DNA from: Neoconidiobolus thromboides FSU 785
Lineage: Eukaryota; Entomophthoromycota; Entomophthoromycetes; Entomophthorales; Neoconidiobolaceae
Reading direction: 5' to 3'
Length of the DNA: 48,161 nucleotides
Assembly: GCA_025603075.1 (NCBI GenBank)
Contig: MU626406.1
Coordinates: forward strand, 1 to 48,161
The first letter of the stretch is position 1. Each line of letters begins with the position of its first letter. The notes beneath the pieces were generated by a model, which saw only the letters and a program-made list of their open reading frames with translations, did no database searches and was not told where the DNA came from. Below, one piece after another: positions 10,745-21,909 of the stretch. Position numbers and translations under genes: made by a program.

Positions 10745-10993
10745 TTTTATTAAAAAAAGCGTATTTGAATTTGTAAAGGATAATTTTCATAAATAGAATT
10801 TGGGCATATAGTTTTTATTGCCCAGAATCTCTTGGATGGAAAGTGTTTTTTTTGACTTCATTATTTTTTCCATTTTTTAAGCACTATTTAAGCGGAAAAT
10901 TTGTCAGTAAAATTCTTAAACGCAAAAATGCATCCCCATATTTGATTTTAGAATTGTAAATTCCAAAATAACATCAAAATAAAGTTAGTAGTT
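10745..10993. promoter_or_regulatory. Divergent intergenic region CENP-T / nucleotidyltransferase-like gene, with MITE
   Basis: 249 bp separate the two divergent ATGs. The centre is occupied by a MITE copy (10834-10941), so the element is part of both upstream regions. No other motif is evident. Confidence 0.5.
10834..10941 (-). mobile_element. MITE copy 5 (in a divergent promoter region)
   Basis: Starts TGGATGGAAAGTGTTTTTTTTG and ends AATGCATCCCCATATT. The internal blocks AAGCACTATTTAAGCGGAAA and GTCAGTAAAATTCTTAAACG are intact. The left terminus is mutated relative to ATATGGGAGTG. Confidence 0.8.
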
Positions 10994-11485
10994 ATGTCAG
11001 AAGAAATAACAAGTATTTTTAATAAGATTAAAAGCATCTATAAAGAGTATGATTTAAATTTAGTATCAGGTGGCTTAGTTGATTCAAAAGGTAAATCTGA
11101 TGTTGATATTTCTCTCTATTGTGAAGCTTACAATACCTTACATCATGTCTTTAAAAATAGTACTGCAACTACATATCCTGATGAAAAAGCAACAATATAT
11201 TCTATAAGCGGGTATGATAGAGAGGTAAATATATTTGCTACAAGTGATATTAATAGAGTAAATATAGCTATTAAGCATAGAAATAACGAGTTGAAGTTGA
11301 ATAAATATCCATTATTGGTTTCTGCAGCTATAACGTTAAAAAGATTAGGAGAAAGTACAGAAAGTGCATGGATGAAAGTACTGGAACTAAATGGTGATCC
11401 ATATCAAATAATGGCTAGAGATGATATAGAAGATATCGCCAAAATCCAAGAAGAAAGATTAAAAATGATTATGAATAAACTATGA
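10994..11485 (+). CDS. Small nucleotidyltransferase-fold protein (MNT-like), 163 aa
   Basis: A single-exon ORF starting at the first ATG 52 nt after a MITE. Residues 24-41 (VSGGLVDSKGKSDVDISL) fit the nucleotidyltransferase signature hG[G/S]...DhDh, with Asp36 and Asp38 as the paired metal-binding acids. A further strand around GYDREVNIF (73-81) is where the third carboxylate would be expected; Glu77 or a non-acidic Asn79 sits there, so activity is uncertain. The C-terminal half is alpha-helical (KYPLLVSAAITLKRLGE). The size fits a minimal stand-alone domain. The substrate is unknown; adenylyl or nucleotidyl transfer would be the family default. The fold is an inference from the motif and I do not recognise an ortholog. 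Confidence 0.5.
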   Translation: MSEEITSIFNKIKSIYKEYDLNLVSGGLVDSKGKSDVDISLYCEAYNTLHHVFKNSTATTYPDEKATIYSISGYDREVNIFATSDINRVNIAIKHRNNELKLNKYPLLVSAAITLKRLGESTESAWMKVLELNGDPYQIMARDDIEDIAKIQEERLKMIMNKL

Positions 11486-12050
11486 ACGATATCTTAAATT
11501 TCTAGTGTGGAGATTCCAGGATTTTGATTATCTTTAATTTACTATAAGAATACGTTTATCAGCTCCCTAGATATTTATATTATTACTTAATGCGGTAAAA
11601 AATGAATCTTGGATACGATCTTGATCAAGCTGTAAAGTTCATTAATAAAATAAGCATAACCTCTTATTTAACATTAAATCAATTAATATATATACTTAAC
11701 CTTTAATTTTGTTAAATAAGACGATTACTATTTACATTAATATCCTTGTATAAAATTCAAGATAACATTTCAGTTAAATAAAGTGGATAAATTCACTATT
11801 ACTGTTACTTTAATATTTACTAATTTAAACTGTGATTTAAAACAACTAAAATACATTTAATAAATACCGACATTGTTATATTTATTTATTGTTAGTATAA
11901 GAACCGTGGATTTACCCTTGCCTATTTATTGACAACATATTTACTAGCTCAATCCTAAAAGCGAAAATTCAATACTTAGTTTAAATAAATAACTTTGACT
12001 TAAGATCAGGTGTACTATTACAGTATCCAGACCAAGCTTGTTGTATTATA
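11486..12050. other. Intergenic, nothing recognised
   Basis: 565 nt between two convergent stop codons. It is A+T-rich with no repeat element, RNA gene or credible exon seen; it presumably contains 3' UTRs. Confidence 0.4.
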
Positions 12051-12912
12051 TCACAAATTCTCTGAAATTTTTAACAAGTTCCTCAACGAGCTATTTTCGC
12101 TTTCTAGACGAGATAATTCTTCTTGATAAATCATTTCATCTTCTTCTAAGTGATCCAAAATACCCGACTTGACCGAGTCAGTTAGTTTTTGTAACAAACT
12201 TCGAAGTTTAAAGTTCTCTTGAGCTAACTGTGAATTTAAAAGCTTGAAAGTAGATATCAACAAATAGTAATAATAAAAATATGATAATGTTTACTTTTTC
12301 TTCAGCCAAATTTGCTTCATACTTCTTTCTAAGAAGATGTGATTCTTCTAATAAAGCAGCACAACGGGAACGAAAAGAACTCATAAGTGTTTGAGTTGAT
12401 TTTTCGTGTTCTTGAATGAGGTCATCTTGATCAAGTAATTGAGCTTCTAATTCATCAACTCTTGTTTGATATTTTTCAATAATTGAATTTATCTTGCTTG
12501 AATTTGGGACTTGAATATCCTCATTTTTAATTTCATTGTCTATCTTTATTAATAAAATTTAATAAGATTCCTCAAATAAAAAATTACCATTGAAACTAAC
12601 ATCACCTGTTTGAAGTGGTAAATCATTTAAAAGGCTTTCTTCTATTTCTTCATTTTTGCTAATTAGGATCTAAAATAGGATAAAAGTATGTTTCATTACT
12701 TCTAATTAAAATACCTTGAATTCATTCAAATCGGCTTTCAAATTTTTTAAAATGGATCTGTTCTCTTTTAAACTTGTAAAGAGCTTAGAATTTAAAACTT
12801 CATTGCTTTTTAACTGCTCCGGATTTTCGTTTTGAGTAAATGTTTGTTGGTTAAAATTTTGCGAGACATCTACGTATCCTTGATTATCTCCATTAACCCC
12901 ATTATCAATCAT
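12051..12912 (-). CDS. Coiled-coil protein, possibly SIKE/FGFR1OP2-like (STRIPAK)
   Basis: Four exons (12912-12715, 12669-12588, 12539-12295, 12242-12051) keep phase and give about 238 aa. The start is ATG at 12912 (MIDNGVNGDNQG); the longer reading frame upstream begins with TTG. The first 45 residues are polar and disordered. The rest is nearly continuous coiled coil, with HEKSTQTLMSSFRSRCAALL, LNSQLAQENFKLRSLLQKL and a final LSRLESENSSLRNLLKISE. That last block resembles the C-terminal LEQEN..LREIL..T element of SIKE/FGFR1OP2 proteins, which are STRIPAK complex subunits of about 205-255 aa. Coiled-coil similarity is easily misleading, so the assignment is tentative. The last intron uses CAAG or, alternatively, CACAG 15 nt further on; both keep frame. 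Confidence 0.45.
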
Positions 12913-13266
12913 ATTTGGCAATTATGCTGTTGAAAGAAATTTGATATAGCTTAAGAAAAAACTTTTAAACTGCAAAATTAAAAATATGAAATTTATACAA
13001 AATTCAATCAAAAAATATCTAATAAATAGAACATAACGTAATTTACTATTAGTTGGATAAGGATGAAAGTCGCTTAATACATATTTTTTATACTAAACTA
13101 TTTCTGTGCTATTATTATATTATTGTGTTATCCTTAGTACTATCATTAATACTTTTATTTAATGTTCATATTTAACATTTTCTATATAGCTTCATCTCAA
13201 CCAATCAATCGTAAGTTGGTACTTTTGGTCATCATCTACAAAATTCATTTAACGTTTTAATTCAAA
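12913..13266. other. Divergent upstream region, coiled-coil gene / NMT
   Basis: 354 nt between divergent ATGs, A+T-rich with several ATTA-type short runs. It is probably promoters for both genes. No repeat element or clear motif is seen. Confidence 0.4.
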
Positions 13267-14943
13267 ATGTCTTCAGAAAATAAAGAGAATAAGGATAGTA
13301 AGGATGGAAATAATATTCAGCCCACTTCTGAAGTTGATGAAGATGGCGAAAAGCAGGTTACCGATCCAGAAAAAATAGCTAAAGTTATCAAACTTTTGGA
13401 AAACTTAAACAGACAAACTGGTGAGGGAATACCAAGCGCTTATTTGGATAAAATAAAGAGAAATGCTGGTATACTTGATGAACCAAATCATGCTTTTTGG
13501 AAAACTCAGCCCGTACCACAAAAAGGTTTATACATATATATTAACAAATTTACTCTAATTATATATAGAGCTTCCTGTGGATGCTACGCCCGGAGCCATC
13601 CATGAAGACATTCCAATTGAAAAAATCAGTAGTAAATCCATTGGTTTACCTAAAGAGTTTGAGTGGGTAGAAATAGATCTCGATGATTCTGAAGACGTAA
13701 ATTGATTAACTTATTTACAACCTTATATTTAATTTAATTTATTTAGCTTGATCAACTATATAACTTGTTAAAATTTAACTATAATGAAGACACGGATGGA
13801 ATGTTTCGTTTTGATTATTCAAGTGACTTTTTAAAATGGTAATTAATGTTGAAGTTGATAATGCATTTATTTTACATGTGTAGGGCCCTTAAACCTCCAA
13901 GTTATAAGAAAGAGTGGCATATAGGAGTACGAGTAGCTGCCACAAAAAAATTAGTTGCTTTTATTTCCGGTGTACCAATCGAGATGAAAGTATTGGAAAA
14001 GTATGTTTACTTTTAACTTTCATTAAAAATCTTAATTTCATTTATAGTGAAAAGGCTATGGTTGAAATTAACTTTTTATGTGTTCATAAAAAATTGCGCT
14101 CAAAACGTCTAGCACCTGTTCTAATTAAAGAGGTCACCCGCCGTGTTCATTTGACTGGTGTATTCCAGGCTGTTTACACTGCAGGTGTTAAGATTCCTAC
14201 TCCAGTTGCAGTTTGCCCGTAATTTTTTTAGAATTAATAATACATATACTTATTCATTTAGATATTTTCATCGCACCATAAATCCAAAAAAGTTGATAGA
14301 AGTAGGATTTAGTGGACTTGGAAATATGACTATGGAGAAAAGAATAGCTAGAGATGCACTTCCATCAAAAACTCCTTTATCATTAAGGTTGATGGAGCCT
14401 AAAGATGTTAATAAAGTTCAAGGACTTTTCAATGAGTTTCAAAAAAAGAACACAAAGCTCACCCCTATTTTGAAAGATGAGGACACTGCTAAACATAGTT
14501 TACTACCTGTTTCTAATGTTCTTTGGACTTATGTTATTGAAAATAAGGAGGAGGAAATTACAGATTTTATCTCGTTTTATAGATTAGATTCATCTGTGTT
14601 ACATACTACTCAACACGAAAAGATTGAAGCAGCATATCTTTATTATTATGGCACTACTGTATCTAATGAAGATGACTCTGAAATTTATAAGAAACGCCTT
14701 CAAGACCTTGTTCAATCTGCCTTAGTTAAAGCAAAAGAAGTAATTTTATCATTTTAGTTTTAGGAATATTTCATTTATTTTTAGATTGGATTTGATGTGT
14801 TTAATGGTTTAGAAAGTAATCAAGGCCATTTGTTTTACAAAGAACTAGGATTTTCTAAAGGAGATGGCTCATTACATTATTATCTTTTTAATTGGCAATG
14901 TCCTTCGCTTGAATGCAAAGACATTGGGCTTATTATGGTTTAG
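13267..14943 (+). CDS. NMT1: Glycylpeptide N-tetradecanoyltransferase (N-myristoyltransferase)
   Basis: Seven exons (13267-13525, 13569-13696, 13747-13838, 13884-14000, 14048-14218, 14262-14739, 14785-14943) give 467 aa, a normal length. The enzyme transfers myristate from myristoyl-CoA to N-terminal glycines in the cytosol. Recognisable blocks are [28 protein letters not shown], the acyl-CoA-binding segment [63 protein letters not shown], and the C-terminal [20 protein letters not shown]. The N-terminal 40 residues are charged and variable, as usual. One oddity: the exon 5/6 junction reads CPYFHR where the family has CRYxHR, a Pro for Arg imposed by the only GT-AG pairing that keeps frame. 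Confidence 0.96.
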
Positions 14944-15531
14944 AAATAAACAAATATAGATAATAGGATTAAAACATGTCAACCTAATTTGAATTTATTA
15001 TGTATTATCAATGCTTAAATTTGATTCTATAGACCATAGTAATGGCTCAATTCTATTTTATTGATAGTTAATTGTAAGCTTATATTTTACTATTTGTTTT
15101 TTTAGATTTTTATATCATACTATTTATTTGAAAAGCCCTAAAAATATTTATTACTTTATCAGACGGAACAATGTTAATAGAATAGTATTTAGTATCCAAC
15201 ATAGATGAAATATATAGTAAATTTATTAGATTTAAATTTTAAAAACTAAAAATTGAGATATACAACCAAATTTTACTATAACTATTTTATATACTTGCTT
15301 TTTCAGATCATTTCATAATAAGTTTTAATAAATATTATTTAATTTTATTTACTCTCTATGTTTACAGTAATTTTAATACTAATAATCATGAGACAGTAAA
15401 AATTTTAGATCCCTTAATTTATATTTATCCAATAATGCTCGAAGTTAAACTTGTATTAGCAAATTAAACTAATTTACATTAGATGACACTCCGTTTAAAG
15501 CAAATTCAACAATTTAAGCTGTTCACTTCTT
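14944..15531. other. Intergenic, nothing recognised
   Basis: 588 nt downstream of NMT and upstream of the acetyltransferase gene. A+T-rich, with no MITE copy or RNA gene seen. A small C-containing stretch near 15480-15530 is likely the 5' UTR of the next gene. Confidence 0.4.
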
Positions 15532-17102
15532 ATGTTAAAGATGAAAGCATTTAATTATATTACTAGAAATATCAAATATAGCTCATTTATTAATAAATTT
15601 GAATTAAGATGTAATTCTACTCTCTCAAAAGTTTTACAGCAAGAACTTGAATCAATAAAACAAGCTGGTACTTTTAAAAATGAGAGAGTAATAGCCTCTC
15701 CACAAGGGTCAGCAATTAAAGTTGACAGTGAAGGTCAAAAATTAGACGAATTATGCCTATGCGCAAATAACTACCTTGGTCTTTCTAATCACCCTGAAGT
15801 AGTCGCTGAAGCAAAAAAATATTTAGATTCCCATGGCGCAGGACTTTCTTCAGTTAGGTTTATTTGTGGTACTCAAGTAATTTTTGATATATCGATTTAT
15901 TATGATTTGATTAAAATTTTAACAGGATATTCATAAAAATTTAGAAAATCAAATTTCAAAATTTCATGGAACTCAAGATACTATATTATATATCTCATGC
16001 TTTGATGCTAATGCAGGAATTTTCGAAACTTTATTAAAAGAACAAGATGCTGTAATCTCTGATTCTCTTAATCATGCCTCAATAATTGATGGTATTCGAC
16101 TTTCTAAAGCTGCTAGGTACAGATACAAGAATGCTGATATGAATGGTAACTAGTTTGTAATAATTATGAACAAAATCTAAATAATAAATAGATCTTGAAG
16201 CACAATTAATTGCTGCTACTGAAAAAGGTGCTAGACTTAAAGTAATCGCAACTGGTAACTCTAAATAATTTGAAGTTTTTCAGTAGCTTATTTATTTTTA
16301 AGATGGTGTTTTCTCTATGGATGGAAAGATTGCCCCCCTTGACAAAATTTGTGATTTAGCTGATAAATATGATGCTTTGGTATTTGTTGACGATTGCCAT
16401 GCTACCGGTTTTGTAGGAAAAACTGGAAGGTAAATTTATTTTTATGCAAAAAAAAATATATTTAAGTATACAGAGGTACTCCTGAGCTTTTCGGTGTACA
16501 AGATCGTGTACATATCTTAAACTCTACCCTTGGAAAAGCTCTTGGAGGAGCATCTGGTGGGTATACTACTGGGCATGCTGATATTATTGCTCTTTTAAGA
16601 CAAAGATCTCGTCCATATTTGTTCTCCAACTCAATTCCACCTCCAGTGGCTGGTGCTGCTTCAGCTGCAATTAAATTAATAGACACTGAACCTCAATTAT
16701 TAGAAAAGCTTTGGAAGAATACTGATGTATTCCGTAAAGCACTAACAGAAGCCGGTTTTAAAATCAAGGTAAATTCACTACTTATTTTTGTTCATTTATT
16801 GATATATATTTAATTAGGGAGATCGTCACCCTATTACACCTATTATGTTAGGAGATGCTAGATTAGCTGCTGATTTTGCACATGATATGTCTAAACTTGG
16901 AATTTATGTTGTTGGTTTCTCCTATCCAGTAGTACCAAAGGGTAAATATAACCATAGTACTTTATTGTTAGTAATATTAATTCAAATTATAGATCAAGCA
17001 AGAATAAGAGTTCAAATATCTGCTGACTTATCTGATGAACAATTAAGTAAAGCTATTGATGCTTTTATTAAAGTAGGAAAAGAGCGTGGTATTATTGTTT
17101 AA
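15532..17102 (+). CDS. KBL: Glycine C-acetyltransferase (2-amino-3-ketobutyrate CoA ligase), mitochondrial
   Basis: Seven exons (15532-15876, 15926-16145, 16192-16254, 16303-16429, 16474-16768, 16818-16941, 16993-17102) give 427 aa. It is a PLP enzyme of the alpha-oxoamine synthase family that, with threonine dehydrogenase, converts threonine to glycine and acetyl-CoA. The blocks [56 protein letters not shown] and the PLP-lysine motif [17 protein letters not shown] are all present, as is the C-terminal [10 protein letters not shown]. The first about 28 residues are basic and Ser/Asn-rich ([16 protein letters not shown]), as in a mitochondrial presequence. One intron ends TTTTTAAG instead of TAG. 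A second ATG three codons in could also be the start. Confidence 0.95.
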
Positions 17103-17300
17103 ATAAAATTTTATTTAGACTAATTAGTTTCATATTTTAAATGTTACATATTTGTTAAACAATCATTTTTTATTATATTTGATGTACGAATCATGTGCAA
17201 CTGATTTTTGTAATTTAATAAAAATTTTGAATTTTGGTTTAGAAAATTTAAAAATAATCAAAATTAAACTTTCTTTTATAATTCACTTTTGATTTTAAAT

Positions 17301-18003
17301 ATGGCAAAACTCAATACAATCAGTACATTGAATTTACCATCATTTGAAGAAGGATGTGACCAAGAAATAATTGGAACTAAAGAATATACGAATGTATTCT
17401 TATTTGAAGACGATAAAGTATATAACAATTCTTATTATCATTTATAAAATCATAGCTAGAAAGATACTTTTAGGACTAAAGAAGCGTGGTTTTGGTAAAG
17501 GTAAATGGAATGGTTTTGGTGGGAAAATTGAGGTTGGCGAAACAATAATTGAAGGGGCTAAAAGAGAGATGAAAGTAAGCATTTTTTCAAAATGTAAACT
17601 AAACACATAATAGTTAAAAAGGAAGAAGCATGTATTTTAATAAAGTCGATGGAAAAAATTGGTGAGTTAAAATTTGTTTTCTCACAAAGGAATATTGCTT
17701 TAATAGTACATATATTCAAAGCTAGTGGATACGAAGGAACAGTTTCTGAGTAATTCATTATAACATTTATTTACATTTCTTATTTACGATTTCTCTCATG
17801 GTAGAACTGAAGAAATGCTTCCAAAATGGTTCAAGAGTAATATTGAAAGTATACCATTTAAAGAAATGTGGTCCGATGATTGTTATTGGTTCCCATATAT
17901 CATTGAAGGAACTCCATTTAAAGGAGCGTTCTACCTTGACGGTAATGATGAAGCTACTCTTTTAGCTGCTACATTGGATACTTTAAAGACAAACTCATTT
18001 TAA
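17301..18003 (+). CDS. NUDT1: MTH1/NUDT1-like Nudix hydrolase (oxidised purine nucleotide triphosphatase)
   Basis: Four exons (17301-17417, 17464-17574, 17622-17749, 17805-18003) give 184 aa. The core aligns with MTH1: [20 protein letters not shown], then [20 protein letters not shown], then [19 protein letters not shown]-type residues and a C-terminal [19 protein letters not shown]1 hydrolyses 8-oxo-dGTP and related nucleotides to sanitise the pool. The Nudix box GX5EX7REUXEEXGU is complete except that its last glycine is Cys (EEACI). Two introns must use AAG acceptors (ending AGAAAG and AAAAAG) to give the family-consistent junctions DDK/ILL and REMK/EEA. The N-terminus is about 35 residues longer than in animals. 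Its stop is 25 bp from the convergent ERI1 stop. Confidence 0.88.
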
Positions 18004-18028
18004 AGAAAAAAAATAAAAAAGATAAACT

Positions 18029-19091
18029 CTATTTTAATTTAGCATTTAATCGGATACTACATATATCTGCTAAATATATTAAAACATTAGCTATAGCCCT
18101 TGAATCATCGATACCAGAATGATTTCTCCCTTTAAACTCAATTTTAAAGCTACTGCAAATTGTTACTAAGGACGGCATTCTACCTTTGAATCGGCCCCAT
18201 TCTTTAGAAGATGGGTGGTATTTTTTATAGTTATTAAGTAAAATCGAAGAGAGCTTTTGCATATCTAAATAATCTCCTTGAAATAAATCAGGAACTTCTA
18301 AACCGTTTGCTGCTAATGTAATTAATAAAAAACGTTCCAAATCTGAAGGCCCGTGAGTAGCAATAGAAACATCAACTATATAAATTAATCTATGTTTACA
18401 TTAAAAAAGATTTGAAATACTTTTTGAATCTTCTGTATTAAACACTTTGATAAACTCAAGGAATGAATTTAAAACCTCAGGAAAAGAAGGGCTTGAATCG
18501 ATAGTATGCTAAATAACGTAAACGAATACTATAAATTTAATATTGGATTACTTGTTCAATCCCAGTTAAATCTGTACAATATTTAGTTAATATTGGATTT
18601 AACTTAGGCTTAACATAAGAATGAAATTCATCAACCTAATAATTATAAATAGTTAATAACTGTGTAGATAACTTAAGTTCTTTTACTATTTTGTTCGTTT
18701 TAGTATCTATAATGACTGCAGGAAATTCAATAATCTCATGTGTGTCATCATCAAAGCCGACATTTCCTTCACATGTAGCTTCAAAATCAATACATGCAAT
18801 ATATCTAGTTGGAATCCCCCACCCTTTTTCATCAATAAAATTGCTTTTTTTATGTGTTTTACCACTTTCTATTTCTAGTCTTTTTCTTAATCTATTTTTA
18901 AGTAGATACTCGCCTCCTTTTGTACTCATTCCTCTTTTTTTAAGTTCTTGTAGAACTTGTTTTATTTTTATTTTCCCAAAATTATCTATTAAATAAGTTG
19001 CTTCGTCTTTGATGTTTGTTGTGTCTTCTTCAAACCCTAATATAACATCACCTGGATCACCATTTTGTAACAATTCATATATATTTCCCAT
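18029..19091 (-). CDS. ERI1: ERI1-type 3'-5' exoribonuclease with SAP domain
   Basis: Four exons (19091-18687, 18635-18552, 18508-18421, 18375-18029) keep phase and give 307 aa. Residues about 40-70 form a SAP-like helix pair (KIKQVLQELKKRGMSTKGGE). The nuclease is DEDDh: the first acids in CIDFEATCEG, the EIIEFPAVII strand, LTGIEQHTIDSSPSFPEVL with its supporting Asp, and the final HSGIDDSRAIANVL providing His and Asp. ERI1 trims the 3' end of 5.8S rRNA and histone mRNA and degrades small RNAs; in fission yeast it limits RNAi. This order (SAP then exonuclease) is the family norm. The gene is tail-to-tail with NUDT1, stops 25 bp apart, so the 3' ends must overlap. Confidence 0.9.
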
Positions 19092-19434
19092 TCTCCAAAG
19101 TTGTTGATTTTTAAAAAAAACAAAAGAGGTTGAATGTAGATTAATTAAATAAAAAAGTATCTAGCATAGTTGTATAAGCAACTTAAAAAAGTCCAAACTT
19201 TTAAACTCAATTAATTTATTAAAATCGAAATTAATCACATTATTTTGAATTTAGTATATAACTTATTAAATTATACTTTTATACTATTCCACTTGCTTTA
19301 TTGATAATACCCATTATAGTTTGAGCAAAATATTTATCAATAGCTTTAATGATAAAGTTACATTGATAAAAACTATGTATATAAACTAGGCCTTTCTTTA
19401 TATTTTTAAATATTAGTTAAATTATAAAAACATG

Positions 19435-19541
19435 ATATGGGGATGTATTTTTGTGTTTAAGAACTTTACTAACAAATTTCCCCCTCAAATAATGCTTAAA
19501 AGATAGAAAAAATAATGAAGCCGAAAAAACACCCCCATATA
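19435..19541 (+). mobile_element. MITE copy 6
   Basis: Full-length, starting ATATGGGGATGTATTTTTGTG and ending AAAAAACACCCCCATATA. The internal blocks TTTACTAACAAATTTCCCCCT and AATAATGAAGCCGAAAA correspond to the other copies. Confidence 0.85.
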
Positions 19542-19940
19542 TCTAATTCTATCAGCTAATTGTTATTGTACAATATTTAACTACTTTGATTTTATAGTTG
19601 ATGCTTGTAGAGTTTTCCTGCTTATTTAATACATGAATAAATAATAGGCAATTTTTTTAAAATTTTAAATAGTAACGTTCAATAATATTGATAATAGTTT
19701 ACTTTATAGAGCATACATATTAAACCTGGATATTTTTAAATACTATCGACAACTATTTTATAGAATTTGGGGGATTGATTGTGTTATTTTAACATTAAAT
19801 TATATACTATAATTATTCAAAAAAAATTCTAAATCGAAAATTTACAAGCGTTTTATTATCAAAGGTAGCGTGAAGGCGAAGTTTTAATGGAGAGTACGAA
19901 AGTCAAAATATATAGGGCGGTACAAATAAATGATAGTTAA

Positions 19941-20047
19941 ATATGTGAGGATAATTTTTTTGGTTTTATTACTTTTTCTATCTTTCAAGCGCTATTTGAG
20001 TGGAAAGGTTGTTAGTAAAATTCTCAAAAAAAACACATCCCCCATGT
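19941..20047 (-). mobile_element. MITE copy 7
   Basis: Starts ATATGTGAGGATAATTTTTTTGG and ends CACATCCCCCATGTA. Internal blocks TTATTACTTTTTCTATC, GCGCTATTTGAGTGGAAAG and GTTAGTAAAATTCTC are present. Both termini carry substitutions. Confidence 0.8.
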
Positions 20048-20620
20048 AATAAATTTAGCCTTTTTCAAAAATTTCAATGAACAAAGGTCAGTGTGAGAAA
20101 TAACTTTTTAGAAGAAATAATACGTACCAAAGAGTAACGGAGTTCATTCATAATGAGGGTATATCAGCTTGGCTAAAGGTTAGTTAAAGCGGGAAAGAAT
20201 CTAATCTTATTTAACCTTTTATTATTTTCATCACATTCACACTCCAACTTTTTTATTTATTTGTTATAATTTGTAATTTAACAATAAAACAAAAATAAAA
20301 AAATAAGAATTAGCTTTAAAATACTACACACAGTTTATTAATAATAATATCAATATTTAAATTAACCTAATTTTATATATAGGTTTTAATTGCATACTGC
20401 TAAAGCTAAAGTTGTTCAATTTTAAGATTAAAAAGTTAGAAATTGAATTAAGGAAACATTTGAATGTAACAAATATTAACTGTGATATTTAATAGTAGTT
20501 TTAATTATCAACTTTACTTTTCATAGCATACATTAAAGAACAAAAGTAAGAGGAAGATACAGTTAAAAATAACTTATTTTTTGTTAGTATTGATTTTGGG
20601 AGTATTAAAAATAGATTTAA

Positions 20621-20726
20621 ATATGGGAATGTTTTTTTAGTTTCATTACTCTCTCTATTTTTTAGGCGCTATTTAAGCGGAAAATTTGTCAGTAAAATTC
20701 TTAAACACAAAAATACATCCCTATAT
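20621..20726 (-). mobile_element. MITE copy 8
   Basis: Full-length, starting ATATGGGAATGTTTTTTTAG and ending AATACATCCCTATAT. The internal block GCGCTATTTAAGCGGAAAA and GTCAGTAAAATTCTTAAACA are almost identical to copy 5 (10834-10941). Confidence 0.85.
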
Positions 20727-21375
20727 CTTCAATCTTTAATTTTTATTTTTTAATTAAGTGTGGTAGCTAAAATGATCACGTTAGGGGACATTACATTAAT
20801 TGATTTAATTAACATAATTAACATCAAGGTACTAGATAGTTTAAACTATCTAAGTAGAAAACTCTAATATCAGAAGTAGCTAAAATATTAATATTTTCTT
20901 TCAACTACATTTATAGAATATTTACAATTTTTAACACAATTTTGTATTCATTACTTTTTAAATAATTTTGTAAGGTTTAATTGCATACTTTACAATTTTA
21001 ATTTTAATTTGAAAATTATACAAAATTCAATATTACGAATTGTATTAGCTTATAAATTCAAAACAAATGATGGTTATAACAGTTAAATATTAATTTAGTT
21101 ATTTTTATATTAAATATTTATATGTATGATTATTATTTTCGAATTGATGTATAGCTAAATATTTGTTTCGATAGTGAAGTTTAAGATGTTCTCACAAATC
21201 TTTTATTTTTCAACAAATGATATTTTATGTTTTAAAGATTTTTACGGATAAAATTTATCCTCGAAAATAACAATCAAAGAATAATGCAACAGCTTTTCTA
21301 AACTTAATAATCTGTGTTATTGCTTGAAGGAAATTTTTAATTACGAAATTAAGGCACAAATATAAAAGAGTGTAA

Positions 21376-21433
21376 TTATTAATTATTAATTATTAATTAT
21401 ATTATTATATTATTATATTATTATATTATATTG
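21376..21433. repeat. ATT/ATTA microsatellite
   Basis: Four tandem ATTATTA-type units (taattattaattattaatt) pass into repeated TATTATAT units. A simple A+T repeat with no coding capacity, probably polymorphic. Confidence 0.85.
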
Positions 21434-21909
21434 TTATAAAATAGATGAAGTTTACTAACAGTAAGACATTAAAACGACTATAGAAATATTAAGTTGAGTG
21501 GTGTAATTAAATACATAAACATGTTTCAGTTGTTAAATTTAGAATAATAAAAACTGGTTATATTTTAAACTAACATTTTCGAGAATTATAGTCACGACTT
21601 CTATTCCCATAACAAAATATAAACATTGATGGGTGTTCTAGTAAAGTAAAATCTTTCAATTGTATTGCTCAATTATATTAAATAATTTAATTTAATTGGA
21701 TATTATATTGATTAAGTTGTAACAAGCTTTAAGTTAATCTATTAGACTGAAGAAAAAAGCCAATACATTAATAGCAAAAATATTATTTATTGATTTAATA
21801 TAATGTAGTTTGTTTGATTATTATAAATTGTTAACAGTTACGTTTTTAATGATATCTTTTATTATAATTTTGCTAAAAATAAAACTACAAATTTGTATTT
21901 TGATAAAAG

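Noticed and set aside
12913-12921. TTG start giving MPNMIDNG for the coiled-coil protein
   Set aside because: An in-frame ATG lies three codons downstream (12912), which is the normal eukaryotic choice.
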